From positions 1 through 64,000 of the IMG/VR virus record IMGVR_UViG_3300021419_000004: a stretch of DNA of 64,000 bases; one strand, 5' to 3'. Below are positions 1-8,629 of the stretch, in pieces (the first letter of the stretch is position 1; each line of letters begins with the position of its first letter). This DNA is from a virus. Made by a program: the position numbers and the translations under genes. The notes below the pieces were generated by a model, which saw only the letters and a program-made list of their open reading frames with translations, had not been told where the DNA came from and ran no database searches.

Positions 1-3000
1 TGCCAGCACCAGTCCTGGGGGAAGGCCTCCAGCAGACGCTCCGTCGCACGGCGGACGACGGCGTAGCCGGCGGCCTGGACGCTGTGGTTGACCAGCTCGT
101 TGAAGTTCTCGCCGTCGAGGAAGTCCAGTCTGACACCATCCACAGGATCCGACAGGAAGCCATGCCGACGGAAGGTGAACTGGGTCTGGCCCCACCAGCG
201 TTCGTACTCAGGAGCACCCTTGAGCCAGCTGTTGCGGTACTTGACCACGGTCTCGAGCTTCATGTGGGCGTAGGGCCGAGCGCCCTTGTGGTCGGTGAAC
301 GCGGTAATGCCCTTCCAGGCCGTCTCCGCCGAGCCACCGTAGGTGACCAGGTACACGAAGACCTTGGCCGTGTCGCGCATCGCGGTGAACGCGCCGGTCT
401 TCTTGCCCGTCTTCTCTTTGTGCTTGAGCTCCCGGAGGAAGGCGTCTCCGAAGAGGAGCCGAGCCGTGATGGCGTGCGGGTCTCCTCCGTCCTTGAACAC
501 TTGCAGGTAGCTGTCGCAGTCCGCCATCGCCGCGGAGACCCGAAGCTCGAGCTGGTCCATGTCGGCGCCGACGAAGATGCGCTCGAAGCGGTCGTCACCG
601 GGCTGCATCCATGCCGGCTGCGGCCCTCCAGGGGATGGAAGGCGCGCCAGGCGCCCCCACAGCACATGCAGCCAGCCTGACTGCCACAGCTCCATCAGCT
701 CGCCCAGGGGCTGGGGGATGATGAGGTAGCGGAACACCTTCTCGATGTTCTGGGCGTTGATGGCGGTGGAGCTCAGGCGGTGGGAGACCACCGTGTTCCC
801 CGACACAGAGACGCGCCCGTTCCGGCGCACGACCACCCACCCAGACGGCACGGTTACGCAGTACACACGTCCCTTATAGGGCACCTTGCGGGTGTTGCCG
901 CGGCAAATGCGCGTGTAGGGTCCCGGCATACTTCGACCGAGAACATGCACAACGTGCCTGCCATATGTCCCGTCCTGCTCGGACGACCGGGTTGTAGACC
1001 GGCGGCCTGACAACGCCATCAGTGCCTGCATCCAGCCCGTATCCGACGCGTGCTTTGAGGCATACTGAGTGCGCCGATCTGCACATCCGTCCCAGAACCA
1101 CAGTTCGTCGAGAAGCCATTCGACTTGTTGCCTGGAGCATTTCAGGAGCCAGGACCCCCACCGCTTCCCTGTTGAGGCCCCCAGGAGTTCCTTCATCCTC
1201 GAGGTAAAGGTCGATGCAGGCACATAGAAATGGCCCTTCTCCGCTTCTCGGTACGTGACACCAGCCTCGCGAAGAAGGCGCTGAATGCGTCGGATTTTCC
1301 GCTCCTTGCGGAAGCGCAGCCTGATCCCAGCGGAGCGATGGATGTGCGCATCGGCCTGCACTGCAACCATGCACCGGATCTCAGCCTCCGTCATTGCCTC
1401 CGTGCCCATGCGCAGGCCGCTGCCCCCTGCCCATTCCCCTGCCCCCACTGACTGCCATCCTGACACCGGTCCTGTGGGGTCTGGCATTTCGTCGGCCTTG
1501 ATCTCCTTGAGTCTCCCTGTCTTCACACTACGGACAAGCATCCTGTGGTGCGGGGTCACCTGAAGGTCTGCATAGCGGTTTTGGTAGTGAACCATCTCCC
1601 CCTCGAAGGGATCATCAAGGTACGCAAGAGGCTGTACAAACGTGATGGCCCCTTCATCCCACTGTGCTACTCGATCGCCTGCGTCCAGATCGGAAAAAAG
1701 TACCCAGCCCCTCTCCGTCAGGATCTCAGTGTCTGCGGAGTAACAGTGAGCTGAGTAGCCCGGGTGCAGTCGCAGATCGGAGAGCATGACGCGGCCGTGG
1801 CGCAGGTCCCCTTGCCCGCGGAGCTGGGCGGCTTCGGTGTACCAGCGCTCCGCATCGTCTTTTGCGCGCCACCACCGATCCTCACGGCGCATGGGCTTGC
1901 AGTAGGTGCTGTGCCGTTTGCCCACGTTGCGATGCAGGATCAGCGCCTCGATGTACTCCCGGTGCTCGTCTGTGCATCGGCGGTCGCGCAACAGCGCCAG
2001 CAAGGCGTCCTCACCGGTCGAGGGCTCGCCGGCGTCGGTCTCGTAGGGCGGGAGGTAGTCCCACACATCGTAGAGCAGGTTGGCGACCTGGGGGAAGCTG
2101 CGCGGGTTGTGCTTGTCCAACCCGTACTTGGCAGCGATGCGCTTGCAGGTGATCTCGGTCGAGCTCCGGAGCGCCCCCAGCCAGCCCTCAGCTCGTGCCC
2201 GCCGCTCCTGGCTGACCCACAGGCCATTGCGGTGCATGTCCAGGCACATGGCCTGCACACCGTGGTTGGGGCTGAGGTGATGCCCCTGCCCGCGTTCCTG
2301 CATCAGTCGCAGCACCGGTTCAACCAGGCGGGCCGTGATGCATGTATCGAAGCCGTTGTAGCGCCACAGCTCGGCGTCGTCGTTGGTCTGAGTCGCCGTG
2401 TGGTCTCCCTTCCAGTCTGGAGCATCCAAGAGCAGCGTGCCCACGAAGCCCAGGCCCTTGGGGAGCTCGCTGGCGCAGTCCCGCCACGCCAGGATGAGAT
2501 CCAGGGCCGGAGCCGGCTTGTAGCCGCGCCACTGGAACCACGTCCCAGCGTCGTAGTAGCCGGAGTTCCAGCCGACCTTGACGATCTCCGGGTCCCGGGC
2601 CCACTCATCGAGGATGGCGACGACCTCCGCCCACTCCTCGCCATAGACCATCTGCCGCTCGGGGAGCACCTGCTGCCCCCGGTTGTGCTCGGACCACCAG
2701 CGCCGCGTCTCCTCGATGGTGGTCACCGACACCACCACAGACCACTGAGGGGTGCCGATGGCCAGGCAGCGCATGCGCGCATCCAGGGAGCTGAGCTTGT
2801 GCTGGGTCTCCACGTCGTAGGCGTGCCAGCGCTTGCCCTGCTCAATGTGGGCTGGGAAGCGGGGTGTGCTCCAGTGGGACCGCTTCTCGGTGCTATCGGA
2901 CAGGCGCACCTGGACCTGGAGCCCCTGCTCCGTGAGCAACAGCTTCCGCAGAACATCGGGCGGCGGGTTGTAGATGAGCTCGGGCTCCTCCCAGTCCAAG

Positions 3001-3629
3001 GCGTCGTTGAAGTAGCGCCACGCCTTGGCCAGGTCGGACCGGAAAGGCACTCGCCAGCGCTCGACGCGCGAGACCATGACCGGATGTACCGTCGGCAGGT
3101 ACTTGACCGTGTGCGGCGCTGCGCCGGTCTCGGTGTCCTCCGGGATCAGGAGCCGCTGCATGGTGCCCCGGACGCGCAGGATGGGCTCCTTCAAGCCGGT
3201 GCAGGCTTGATGGGCCTCCATGCCCATCGCCACCACGTAGTGGTGCTGGCGGAGCTCGTTGAGCAGGCGCGGCCGGCAGTAGTCCAGCGGCGTCAGGAGC
3301 TGGGGCTCCCCCCGCTCCTTCCGGGCCTTGTTCCGGGCCTTGATGCCCTTGAGCATCCGCTTGATGTCGTTGTCCTCGGGCCGACACAGCAGTGTGTGTG
3401 TCAAGCTGACCTGACTGCGCTGGATGCCCAGGCGCGCAAGGCCCGTCTCGAGCTCCTGCCCGGAGCGCCCGACGAAGGCCTTGCCCTGGAGTACGTCCTC
3501 CGGCCCAGGGGCCTCGCCCACCATGATGACCGTAGCGCCTGGCTGGTGTTCTGGAGGCACCACGGTTGACCCACGGAGCTGGCACTCTCCGCAGCGTGCT
3601 CCGCAAGCCCTGGGGTCGTAGATCTTCAT
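1..3629 (-). CDS. Family A DNA polymerase with N-terminal family-4 uracil-DNA glycosylase domain (intein-containing, C-terminus off window)
   Basis: Replicative polymerase of the element. Residues 1-200 form a UDG family-4 domain: C13xxC16 plus C82 and C118 supply the four expected Fe-S cysteines, GEAPGPED is at 39-45, and VHP is near 181-183. A 3'-5' exonuclease follows (YDVET at 271-275, YNGFD around 424-428). The palm begins upstream of the intein (Cys629-Asn945) and resumes with TVVSHRLSS. Motif A (ADMDQLELR) and motif B (R-x3-K-x7-YG) are visible. Motif C and the last C-terminal part lie beyond base 1. The ATG overlaps the TGA of the preceding gene (ATGA). Phage UDG-PolA fusions are known (SPO1-like); the combination with an intein at this site is less common. 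Function is secure from motifs. Confidence 0.93.
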   Translation of the reverse strand, partial: MKIYDPRACGARCGECQLRGSTVVPPEHQPGATVIMVGEAPGPEDVLQGKAFVGRSGQELETGLARLGIQRSQVSLTHTLLCRPEDNDIKRMLKGIKARNKARKERGEPQLLTPLDYCRPRLLNELRQHHYVVAMGMEAHQACTGLKEPILRVRGTMQRLLIPEDTETGAAPHTVKYLPTVHPVMVSRVERWRVPFRSDLAKAWRYFNDALDWEEPELIYNPPPDVLRKLLLTEQGLQVQVRLSDSTEKRSHWSTPRFPAHIEQGKRWHAYDVETQHKLSSLDARMRCLAIGTPQWSVVVSVTTIEETRRWWSEHNRGQQVLPERQMVYGEEWAEVVAILDEWARDPEIVKVGWNSGYYDAGTWFQWRGYKPAPALDLILAWRDCASELPKGLGFVGTLLLDAPDWKGDHTATQTNDDAELWRYNGFDTCITARLVEPVLRLMQERGQGHHLSPNHGVQAMCLDMHRNGLWVSQERRARAEGWLGALRSSTEITCKRIAAKYGLDKHNPRSFPQVANLLYDVWDYLPPYETDAGEPSTGEDALLALLRDRRCTDEHREYIEALILHRNVGKRHSTYCKPMRREDRWWRAKDDAERWYTEAAQLRGQGDLRHGRVMLSDLRLHPGYSAHCYSADTEILTERGWVLFSDLDAGDRVAQWDEGAITFVQPLAYLDDPFEGEMVHYQNRYADLQVTPHHRMLVRSVKTGRLKEIKADEMPDPTGPVSGWQSVGAGEWAGGSGLRMGTEAMTEAEIRCMVAVQADAHIHRSAGIRLRFRKERKIRRIQRLLREAGVTYREAEKGHFYVPASTFTSRMKELLGASTGKRWGSWLLKCSRQQVEWLLDELWFWDGCADRRTQYASKHASDTGWMQALMALSGRRSTTRSSEQDGTYGRHVVHVLGRSMPGPYTRICRGNTRKVPYKGRVYCVTVPSGWVVVRRNGRVSVSGNTVVSHRLSSTAINAQNIEKVFRYLIIPQPLGELMELWQSGWLHVLWGRLARLPSPGGPQPAWMQPGDDRFERIFVGADMDQLELRVSAAMADCDSYLQVFKDGGDPHAITARLLFGDAFLRELKHKEKTGKKTGAFTAMRDTAKVFVYLVTYGGSAETAWKGITAFTDHKGARPYAHMKLETVVKYRNSWLKGAPEYERWWGQTQFTFRRHGFLSDPVDGVRLDFLDGENFNELVNHSVQAAGYAVVRRATERLLEAFPQDWCW
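795..1745 (-). other. Intein with LAGLIDADG-type endonuclease remnant inside the polymerase
   Basis: In-frame 317-residue insertion splitting the polymerase palm. It opens with a splicing block starting CYSADTEIL and closes with VSVSGN followed by extein Thr. Removing it joins GYSAH to TVVSHRLSS, restoring the conserved PolA T-x3-RLSS segment just before motif A. The frame is continuous across both joints. A block B-like TPHHRM lies near the start. Two degenerate dodecapeptides (around ADAHIH and LLDELWFWDGCAD) suggest a LAGLIDADG homing endonuclease whose acidic residues may or may not still be active. Splicing is inferred from motifs. Confidence 0.9.
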
Positions 3630-3988
3630 GGGGCCGGAGGCTCCACGGCCCACTGGAGGCGATCTCCAGGCCAGTAGCCCTCCCCTCGTCCATCACACGG
3701 CCCCCAGTGGTAGTTCCCGTCCGATCTCCGCTGGGGGATGCGGTGCACCCACTCCCTGTTGACTCGGATCCAGATCCCGTTTCTCTCATGACCACCGAAC
3801 TCAGGCAGTGTCCAGCCCGAGCGTGGTCTGTCCTCCCCAGTCGCTGACACCCGGGTCGCCGCCCAGCAGTCGCCCAGGTCTTCCGCAAGCTGCTCCAGCT
3901 GTCGCGGATTGCTCTTGGCGTACTCGGGCCCCCAACCGTTGCCCAGCATCTTGAGAAGGCACCGGTCCACGAACTCCTGCTTGTCCAT
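3626..3988 (-). CDS. Hypothetical protein, 120 aa
   Basis: Unrecognised Trp/Arg-rich small protein. The N-terminal half looks helical (KQEFVDRCLLKML...QLEQLAEDLGD); the C-terminal half is Trp/Gly-rich and may be a small beta domain. It lies directly upstream of the polymerase and overlaps its start as ATGA, so the two are probably translationally coupled. The upstream zinc-ribbon gene ends immediately before its ATG. No signal peptide or membrane segment is visible. Confidence 0.8.
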   Translation of the reverse strand: MDKQEFVDRCLLKMLGNGWGPEYAKSNPRQLEQLAEDLGDCWAATRVSATGEDRPRSGWTLPEFGGHERNGIWIRVNREWVHRIPQRRSDGNYHWGPCDGRGEGYWPGDRLQWAVEPPAP

Positions 3989-4192
3989 CTATTCAACCCT
4001 CAAATCCAGAACATCTGCGTGCTGAGACCACCCTATGTGACCGCAGCTGCACCTATACTCGTGTCGTTGTTCTGCCTGCCGCAGCCTTCCTGTAGTGCTC
4101 CTACGGCCGGGCCGCGTGCGTCCTGTCCTGACTTGGGTGGCTTCGGAATCCCGGCAACGGGCGCACTTGAAGAACAACGGAGCAGCGCCCAT
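3989..4192 (-). CDS. Small zinc-ribbon protein, 67 aa
   Basis: Has a CARC pair near residue 10 and a CSCGH pair near the C-terminus, the spacing of a single treble-clef or zinc-ribbon fold. The middle is basic (RTGRTRPGRRS), consistent with nucleic-acid binding, although no target can be inferred. It is packed between neighbours: its ATG follows the TAG of the upstream gene with no gap and its TAG abuts the next ATG. Part of the operon leading to the polymerase. Confidence 0.72.
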   Translation of the reverse strand: MGAAPLFFKCARCRDSEATQVRTGRTRPGRRSTTGRLRQAEQRHEYRCSCGHIGWSQHADVLDLRVE

Positions 4193-4390
4193 CTACTCAG
4201 TCCCTGCAAAGGCGGTGAACTCATCAGCGGTCAGCTTGATGATGTTGACGGCGATGGGCTTCCCCTGGATAGGCGGAAGATCCCTGAAGGTGACAAAGCG
4301 GGCCAGGTAGAACCCGCCGTTGTTGATGAAGCTCACCTCCATGGAGTAGCCGTCCTCTTCCTGGGTCATCAGGTACGTCCAGTGCATCAT
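4193..4390 (-). CDS. Hypothetical protein, 65 aa
   Basis: Unrecognised small protein with alternating hydrophobic residues suggesting a beta-rich fold (MEVSFINNGGFYLARFVTF). The ATG overlaps the TGA of the upstream 228-aa gene (ATGA), and the stop sits directly against the next start. Coding status rests on this tight packing and on codon composition matching the neighbours. Confidence 0.7.
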   Translation of the reverse strand: MMHWTYLMTQEEDGYSMEVSFINNGGFYLARFVTFRDLPPIQGKPIAVNIIKLTADEFTAFAGTE

Positions 4391-5073
4391 TCCTCCTCAC
4401 CATAGAGCCAGTCCCCGCGGCGGTCACGCAGGACAGACGACACGAACTGGCCGATAGCCTGGGTCAGGCCAGTGCGTCCCGGGGTATCCACTCCGCAGCT
4501 GAGGCTGTAGATGGCATCAGGGCCGCAGTTGTAGGGCATGGTGCCCTTTCCTGGGATGGGCGTGGGGGTCTCAGGCGTCACCCGGGCGCTGTAGCCGCGT
4601 TGCCAGGTGAAGCGGGGCAGCCAGCTCCAGCCCCTGGCCCATGCGGCCATCTCGACGTTGACGTAGCGGACGCCCTCGGGGAGCCAGACGGGGACGCGCT
4701 CCCACACGTCCACCGGCTCCGTCTCGTAGCTCTCCCAGCGGATGGTGGTCCAGCGCGTATACCGCCACCACGGCCAACTGGCCGACCACAAAGTGTGCTC
4801 GTCAGTGTTCCACTTCCATCCAGCGGAGGCTGACGCCAACCCCGGGGATTCTTCTCCCTGGAGCAGCGCAGACAGGCTGACCTCGAGGAAATCTCCTGGC
4901 CGTGTGCCGCGCCAGTGTGCAGCCACGGGCCCCAGCAGCAGCGTCCAGCTGCGGCCTTCGTCGCCTCGGTCGAAGTGGAAGCCCAGGCAGAAGTCGGAGA
5001 AGCCCCGCCACACGAGCTCTCGCACGCCGTCTCGACTTCTCCAGGCCCTGCTCACCAAAGGGTGTCCTCGCAT
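4387..5073 (-). CDS. Trp-rich hypothetical protein, 228 aa
   Basis: Unrecognised soluble protein, strikingly rich in Trp (about 20), many in W-x2-W or W-x3-W spacing (WSASWPWWRYTRW), implying a beta-sheet-rich fold. No catalytic motif, signal peptide or membrane helix is visible. It sits mid-operon between two small genes. The start follows the upstream TAG by a few bases with a GGAG-like site, and its stop overlaps the next ATG. Confidence 0.82.
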   Translation of the reverse strand: MRGHPLVSRAWRSRDGVRELVWRGFSDFCLGFHFDRGDEGRSWTLLLGPVAAHWRGTRPGDFLEVSLSALLQGEESPGLASASAGWKWNTDEHTLWSASWPWWRYTRWTTIRWESYETEPVDVWERVPVWLPEGVRYVNVEMAAWARGWSWLPRFTWQRGYSARVTPETPTPIPGKGTMPYNCGPDAIYSLSCGVDTPGRTGLTQAIGQFVSSVLRDRRGDWLYGEEE

Positions 5074-5077
5074 CGTC

Positions 5078-5374
5078 CTACTCCATCAGCGCTGTGAGCG
5101 CCTGCCAAAGGGTGTCTGGGTCCATGCCCTGGCGGTCCAGCTGCGGGCGTCCGGCATCCTGCTCTCGCAGGTTGATGCGGCTGAACATCCGTTGGATGGC
5201 CACCTCCGCTGCATCTGAGGCGCGGAGCTCGCGGCCTTCGGCCTGCGCCTCTACCAACAACCTGCCGGTCGCAGTGACCAGCCACCGGGAGGCGTCCTCT
5301 GCGGTCGGGATGTAGGTGCGCTGGTAGAAACCATACAGCTCTTGCCGGGTATCGGCCATGGATGCCTCCATCAC
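5078..5374 (-). CDS. Hypothetical helical protein, 98 aa
   Basis: Unrecognised, mostly helical and acidic. It contains an AxDAAEVAIQRM stretch and a RxxLDRQGMDPDTLWQALTALME C-terminus that could form a small helical bundle. The start chosen overlaps the stop of the 62-aa gene upstream (ATGA); an internal Met five codons later is possible. Part of the operon following the adenine methylase. Confidence 0.75.
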   Translation of the reverse strand: MMEASMADTRQELYGFYQRTYIPTAEDASRWLVTATGRLLVEAQAEGRELRASDAAEVAIQRMFSRINLREQDAGRPQLDRQGMDPDTLWQALTALME

Positions 5375-5559
5375 GCCTCCGCCGGCGCAACGCCGGACAG
5401 TGCCCGGAGCACCTGTCCGGCCTCGTCCAGGCCGTCTACGTCATCGGGGACCCACCAGACCTGCAGCGACACATCGTCGCCGGCCAGAACACGGATCTCC
5501 GTCAGCTCTCGCCAGGCCAGTCCCTCTTCGCTCAGGTGCAGCGTTGCACTTTCCATCAC
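5371..5559 (-). CDS. Hypothetical protein, 62 aa
   Basis: Small acidic protein with a predicted beta hairpin (LTEIRVLAGDDVSLQVWWV) and a helical tail. Not recognised. The ATG overlaps the stop of the adenine methylase and its own stop overlaps the next ATG, so it is very likely co-translated in the operon. Confidence 0.7.
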   Translation of the reverse strand: MMESATLHLSEEGLAWRELTEIRVLAGDDVSLQVWWVPDDVDGLDEAGQVLRALSGVAPAEA

Positions 5560-6512
5560 ACCTCCACAGGGCCACCGAAGATCAGCAGCTCACGCGCCTT
5601 GGGGCGCTTCACGGTTCCGTCCTTCCCCTTCCTACCCCGAGACACGGGCCGCGGAGCTTCGAAGGACACACACTCGAAGCCCTGCTCTTCCCACATCTCA
5701 CGGACCATGGGCAGATCGTGGTTGTTGTGGACGACGCGGACGCCCCGATTCGCCAGTGCCCCGCCGACACGCGCCAGGGCGCGCTGTTCCCCTTCACCGA
5801 AGGCGCCCGCGTAGCTGACGAAGCCGCCCTTACGGTCGGGCATGTAGGGTGGGTCCCAATACACGCGGTCGCCGGCCTTCGCCCGCCTCCAAGCGCCTGT
5901 CCTCCAGTGGCCGGTGCGCAGCAGGGCGACAGGTCCCAGCGTCGCTGCGAAGGCACGCAGCCTGGCGCCGTCGTCTCCCGGGGGCTTGTAGCCGCCTGCC
6001 ATCTTGCCGTGAGGGACGTTGAAGCCGCCGCTCTTGTTGACCCGGTAGAGCCCGTTGAAGCCCCGGCGGTTCAGGAAAAGCAGGTGCGCAGCCTGCTCAG
6101 GAGCCGGCAGGTTGCCCAAGTTGAAGCGGTTGCGGGCTCGGTAGTAGACCTCACCGCGGGCGTGGTGCGCGAGGTCTTCGCGCTGCCCATCACCTGCCTT
6201 GCGGTAGAGCTCTTCCAGCGCCTCCAACGCCACCAGGACCTCAGGCGTGTGGTGCACCGTCTCCCAGTAGCAGTCGATCAAGCGCTTGTTGATGTCGCCC
6301 AGGATGAGGCGGAGGCCGGGCCAGCGTCCATCGAGCACCCCTGCAGCCACCTCCAGCTCCAGTGCAGCGCCGCCCAGGAAGTCGCCCCAGAAGTTCGCGT
6401 CAGCCGGGGCCTTGTCCAGCTCCAGGGCCTGGAGGAGGGCGGGGACCTGCTTGCGTTTGCCGCCGACCCACTTGAGGATGGGGGCGGCTGACGGTGTGTG
6501 GTTCTCGGCCAT
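5556..6512 (-). CDS. dam: D12-class (Dam-like) DNA adenine-N6 methyltransferase
   Basis: 318 aa. Transfers methyl from SAM to adenine N6. Motif I is present as LKWVGGKRK (residues 13-21), followed by DFLGGAALELE (F-x-GG region), LGDIN, the typical GFNGLYRVNKSGGFNVP segment, and the catalytic DPPY near residue 220. Length fits the Dam family. The ATG at 6512 is chosen because it overlaps the stop of the helicase gene (ATGA) and starts just before motif I. Probable role is self-protection against host restriction or marking replicated DNA. A second, diverged D12 methylase lies at 25.2-26.0 kb. Confidence 0.93.
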   Translation of the reverse strand: MAENHTPSAAPILKWVGGKRKQVPALLQALELDKAPADANFWGDFLGGAALELEVAAGVLDGRWPGLRLILGDINKRLIDCYWETVHHTPEVLVALEALEELYRKAGDGQREDLAHHARGEVYYRARNRFNLGNLPAPEQAAHLLFLNRRGFNGLYRVNKSGGFNVPHGKMAGGYKPPGDDGARLRAFAATLGPVALLRTGHWRTGAWRRAKAGDRVYWDPPYMPDRKGGFVSYAGAFGEGEQRALARVGGALANRGVRVVHNNHDLPMVREMWEEQGFECVSFEAPRPVSRGRKGKDGTVKRPKARELLIFGGPVEV

Positions 6513-8200
6513 CAGGCCCCCCAGAAGACGTGCAGCTGCTCGGCTGCACGGGTGTAGGCGGTATAGAGAAGGTTCGGACCCTGAGGGCTCATGCCGACGT
6601 GGCCGGCCATCGCGGAGTCCACGACGACACCGACATGGGTCCACTCCGAGCCCTGGGAAGCATGCACCGTCAGGCACTCACCATAGGTACAGTGCACGAG
6701 GTTCTTGTCTTTGAAGAGCCGGTAGGCCTTCACGTAGCGCCAGAAGTCGCCCTGACTGAGCTCCATCAGGCCCGGGATGATGATCACGTAGTCGCTGCGG
6801 TCGCTGGACAGCCAGACCTTGAAGCGGCGATGGGACTGCAGCATCGGCGGGTAGTCCCGGCTGTTGCGGACCCACTGATTGATCATCCCCTGCTTGTGCG
6901 CGGACGGCGCCGGGTCGATCTCGAGCACGCGGACAGCCTCGATGACCTCGCCGTTCATCAGACCCACCTCGCGGTTGTTCTTCTTGATGCACAGCCGGTC
7001 GCCCGCAGACACGGGCTCCGAATCCAGACCCCTGAGCTGGCGAACCATGGTGTTCAGGGCTCTCCGCGTGTCGTTGCGCCAGGTGATGAGCGTGGCGTCC
7101 ACGCCCTGCCCCCGACGTGAGGCCAGCCACTTCGCTGCCATCTGCGGAGAGGCCCACTGGCCGGTCCACAGGTTGGCCCGGTTGTCTTCCTCCCCGGGGA
7201 AGTGCCCTGAGCCCTGACGGAGCCGGACCTCGGTGGCGATCTGGATGATGGGGTTGCCCTCGGCCTGCCGGTGGATGGTGGACAGCGAAGCGGTGGGGAA
7301 CTCCAGGGCTGGAACCCAGTTGGCCCTGCCCCGGGTCTTCTCCACGACCGGAGGGAGCTGCGCGGTGTCTCCGACGTACAGCAGGAGGCTGTTGGCTGGG
7401 AGCATGTACTCCAGGGTCTCTCCGACGCCCCTGGCGGTGCCGTCCCGGCTCCACATGCCGTAAGGCACCATGGACGCCTCATCGCACACCAGGAGGCACC
7501 GAGGAGGGCAGGGGGCCACTGGATCCTTGAAGGAGAGCATCTCTCGACGCCGACCTCGTGGGCTTGCTTCCAACTCCTCACCATCCTCTCCTCGCTCGAG
7601 TACCGTGGTGTAGAGCGCCGCGTGGATGGTGCCAGCGCCCGTGCAGCCCTTCTGCCGCAGACGCAGGGCGGCCTTGCCGGTGGGCGCGACAAAGGCCACG
7701 CTGTCCACCAGTCCTTCCCGCAGGGCCCGGCGAGCCAGCACCTTGACCAAGGTCGTCTTGCCAGTGCCTGCAGGTCCGTCGAGGGCCATGATGCGGTCCA
7801 TGGGATCGCCTTCGGCTCCCTCGATGGCGTAGCGCATCTGGCTGATGATCGCATCAACAGCGGCCTGCTGGTCATCGCTGAGTACGACGTTCACGTCATC
7901 GAAGGGCGTGCTGAGCTCCGGCTGCCGCATCTCTTCGGGTGCCGGAGGTGTCGGTGCCTCTCCCGAATCCTGCATCAGCTCCCCGAAGTCTACTCCTCGG
8001 GGCTCTCCGGCTTCCACCTCTCGCTCTCGCTCCCGATCGTCCCAGCGCAGCCGGTTCAGCTTCTCCCGCATCTCCGCGGCTGCTGCCCTCACCGACCGGA
8101 CAGGGATGGAGTTCTCTCCCCAGCCCTGCTGCAGGTAGCCCTGGATCTGTTCTTCGCAGGAGGCGAGGAACGCCTTCGCTGCGGCCTTGTCCAGCTCCAT
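6512..8200 (-). CDS. SF1B helicase, RecD2/Dda-like
   Basis: 562 aa ATP-dependent 5'-3' DNA helicase. Motif Q-like LSDDQQAAVDAI (108-119), Walker A GPAGTGKT (142-149), motif Ia APTGKAALRL, TIHAALY, Walker B LLVCDEASM, motif III GDTAQLPPV, a DTR-type RRALNTMVR region, VHASQGSEW (motif V) and YTAYTRAAEQL (motif VI). About 100 N-terminal residues are charged and unassigned. Probably opens duplex DNA during replication or recombination. The start overlaps the upstream TGA by one base (TGATG); the stop overlaps the methylase ATG. Confidence 0.93.
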   Translation of the reverse strand: MELDKAAAKAFLASCEEQIQGYLQQGWGENSIPVRSVRAAAAEMREKLNRLRWDDREREREVEAGEPRGVDFGELMQDSGEAPTPPAPEEMRQPELSTPFDDVNVVLSDDQQAAVDAIISQMRYAIEGAEGDPMDRIMALDGPAGTGKTTLVKVLARRALREGLVDSVAFVAPTGKAALRLRQKGCTGAGTIHAALYTTVLERGEDGEELEASPRGRRREMLSFKDPVAPCPPRCLLVCDEASMVPYGMWSRDGTARGVGETLEYMLPANSLLLYVGDTAQLPPVVEKTRGRANWVPALEFPTASLSTIHRQAEGNPIIQIATEVRLRQGSGHFPGEEDNRANLWTGQWASPQMAAKWLASRRGQGVDATLITWRNDTRRALNTMVRQLRGLDSEPVSAGDRLCIKKNNREVGLMNGEVIEAVRVLEIDPAPSAHKQGMINQWVRNSRDYPPMLQSHRRFKVWLSSDRSDYVIIIPGLMELSQGDFWRYVKAYRLFKDKNLVHCTYGECLTVHASQGSEWTHVGVVVDSAMAGHVGMSPQGPNLLYTAYTRAAEQLHVFWGA

Positions 8201-8454
8201 CAGATGCCTCGGAAGTTCTGCTCAGCCTGCTCATAGCGGGCCTTGAACTCCTCGACGCTGCGTGTCCAGATGCCTCCAGCGCACCGGTAGACCACCTGCA
8301 CTGCAGGGGTCTCCGTGTCCGCTGACAGGGCGAGCTGGATCACCTGCACCTCCATCCCCTTCTCTCGGTGACAGTAGCGGAAGCCCGGACGGGCGAAGGG
8401 GATTGCCTGGTTCAGCAGGGTCTGGATCTGCTGCTGGGTCAGCCTGTCGGCCAT
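8200..8454 (-). CDS. Hypothetical protein, 84 aa, first gene of helicase operon
   Basis: Unrecognised. It begins MADRLTQQQIQTLLNQ and has a central beta-like stretch with an acidic helical tail. The ATG at 8454 is preferred over an upstream in-frame ATG because it follows the conserved leader ACACGGAGA, with GGAG as ribosome-binding site. It abuts the helicase start, so it heads the operon that runs through the methylase to the polymerase. Confidence 0.78.
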   Translation of the reverse strand: MADRLTQQQIQTLLNQAIPFARPGFRYCHREKGMEVQVIQLALSADTETPAVQVVYRCAGGIWTRSVEEFKARYEQAEQNFRGI

Positions 8455-8459
8455 GGTGT

Positions 8460-8480
8460 TCTCCGTGTCGTGTGTCGTGA
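8460..8480 (-). promoter_or_regulatory. Conserved ACACGGAGA leader / RBS
   Basis: Reads CGACACACGACACGGAGA on the minus strand just before the ATG. The ACACGGAGA core recurs before at least six other operon-leading genes (9.45, 15.56, 20.11, 25.10, 27.80 and 61.91 kb). GGAG is the Shine-Dalgarno, but the conservation extends 5' of it. No clear -35/-10 pair was identified in this 175-bp gap. Confidence 0.6.
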
Positions 8481-8629
8481 CGCGCGTATTGCGCATGCGT
8501 GCCAGGCGCTGAGCCTTCAAGGCTGCCGGTCCGGGTCAATGTGCAAGCGGCACCCTGCATCACTGCCTGTCCCGACAGCCGTGGAGGCTGGCGAGCCCGG
8601 TGTCTCGTCCCACCGGACTCGCGCTGCCC

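Noticed and set aside
1764-3569. A 601-codon rightward open frame opposite the polymerase
   Set aside because: It is antisense to clear UDG/exonuclease motifs; long antisense frames are expected in high-GC coding DNA.
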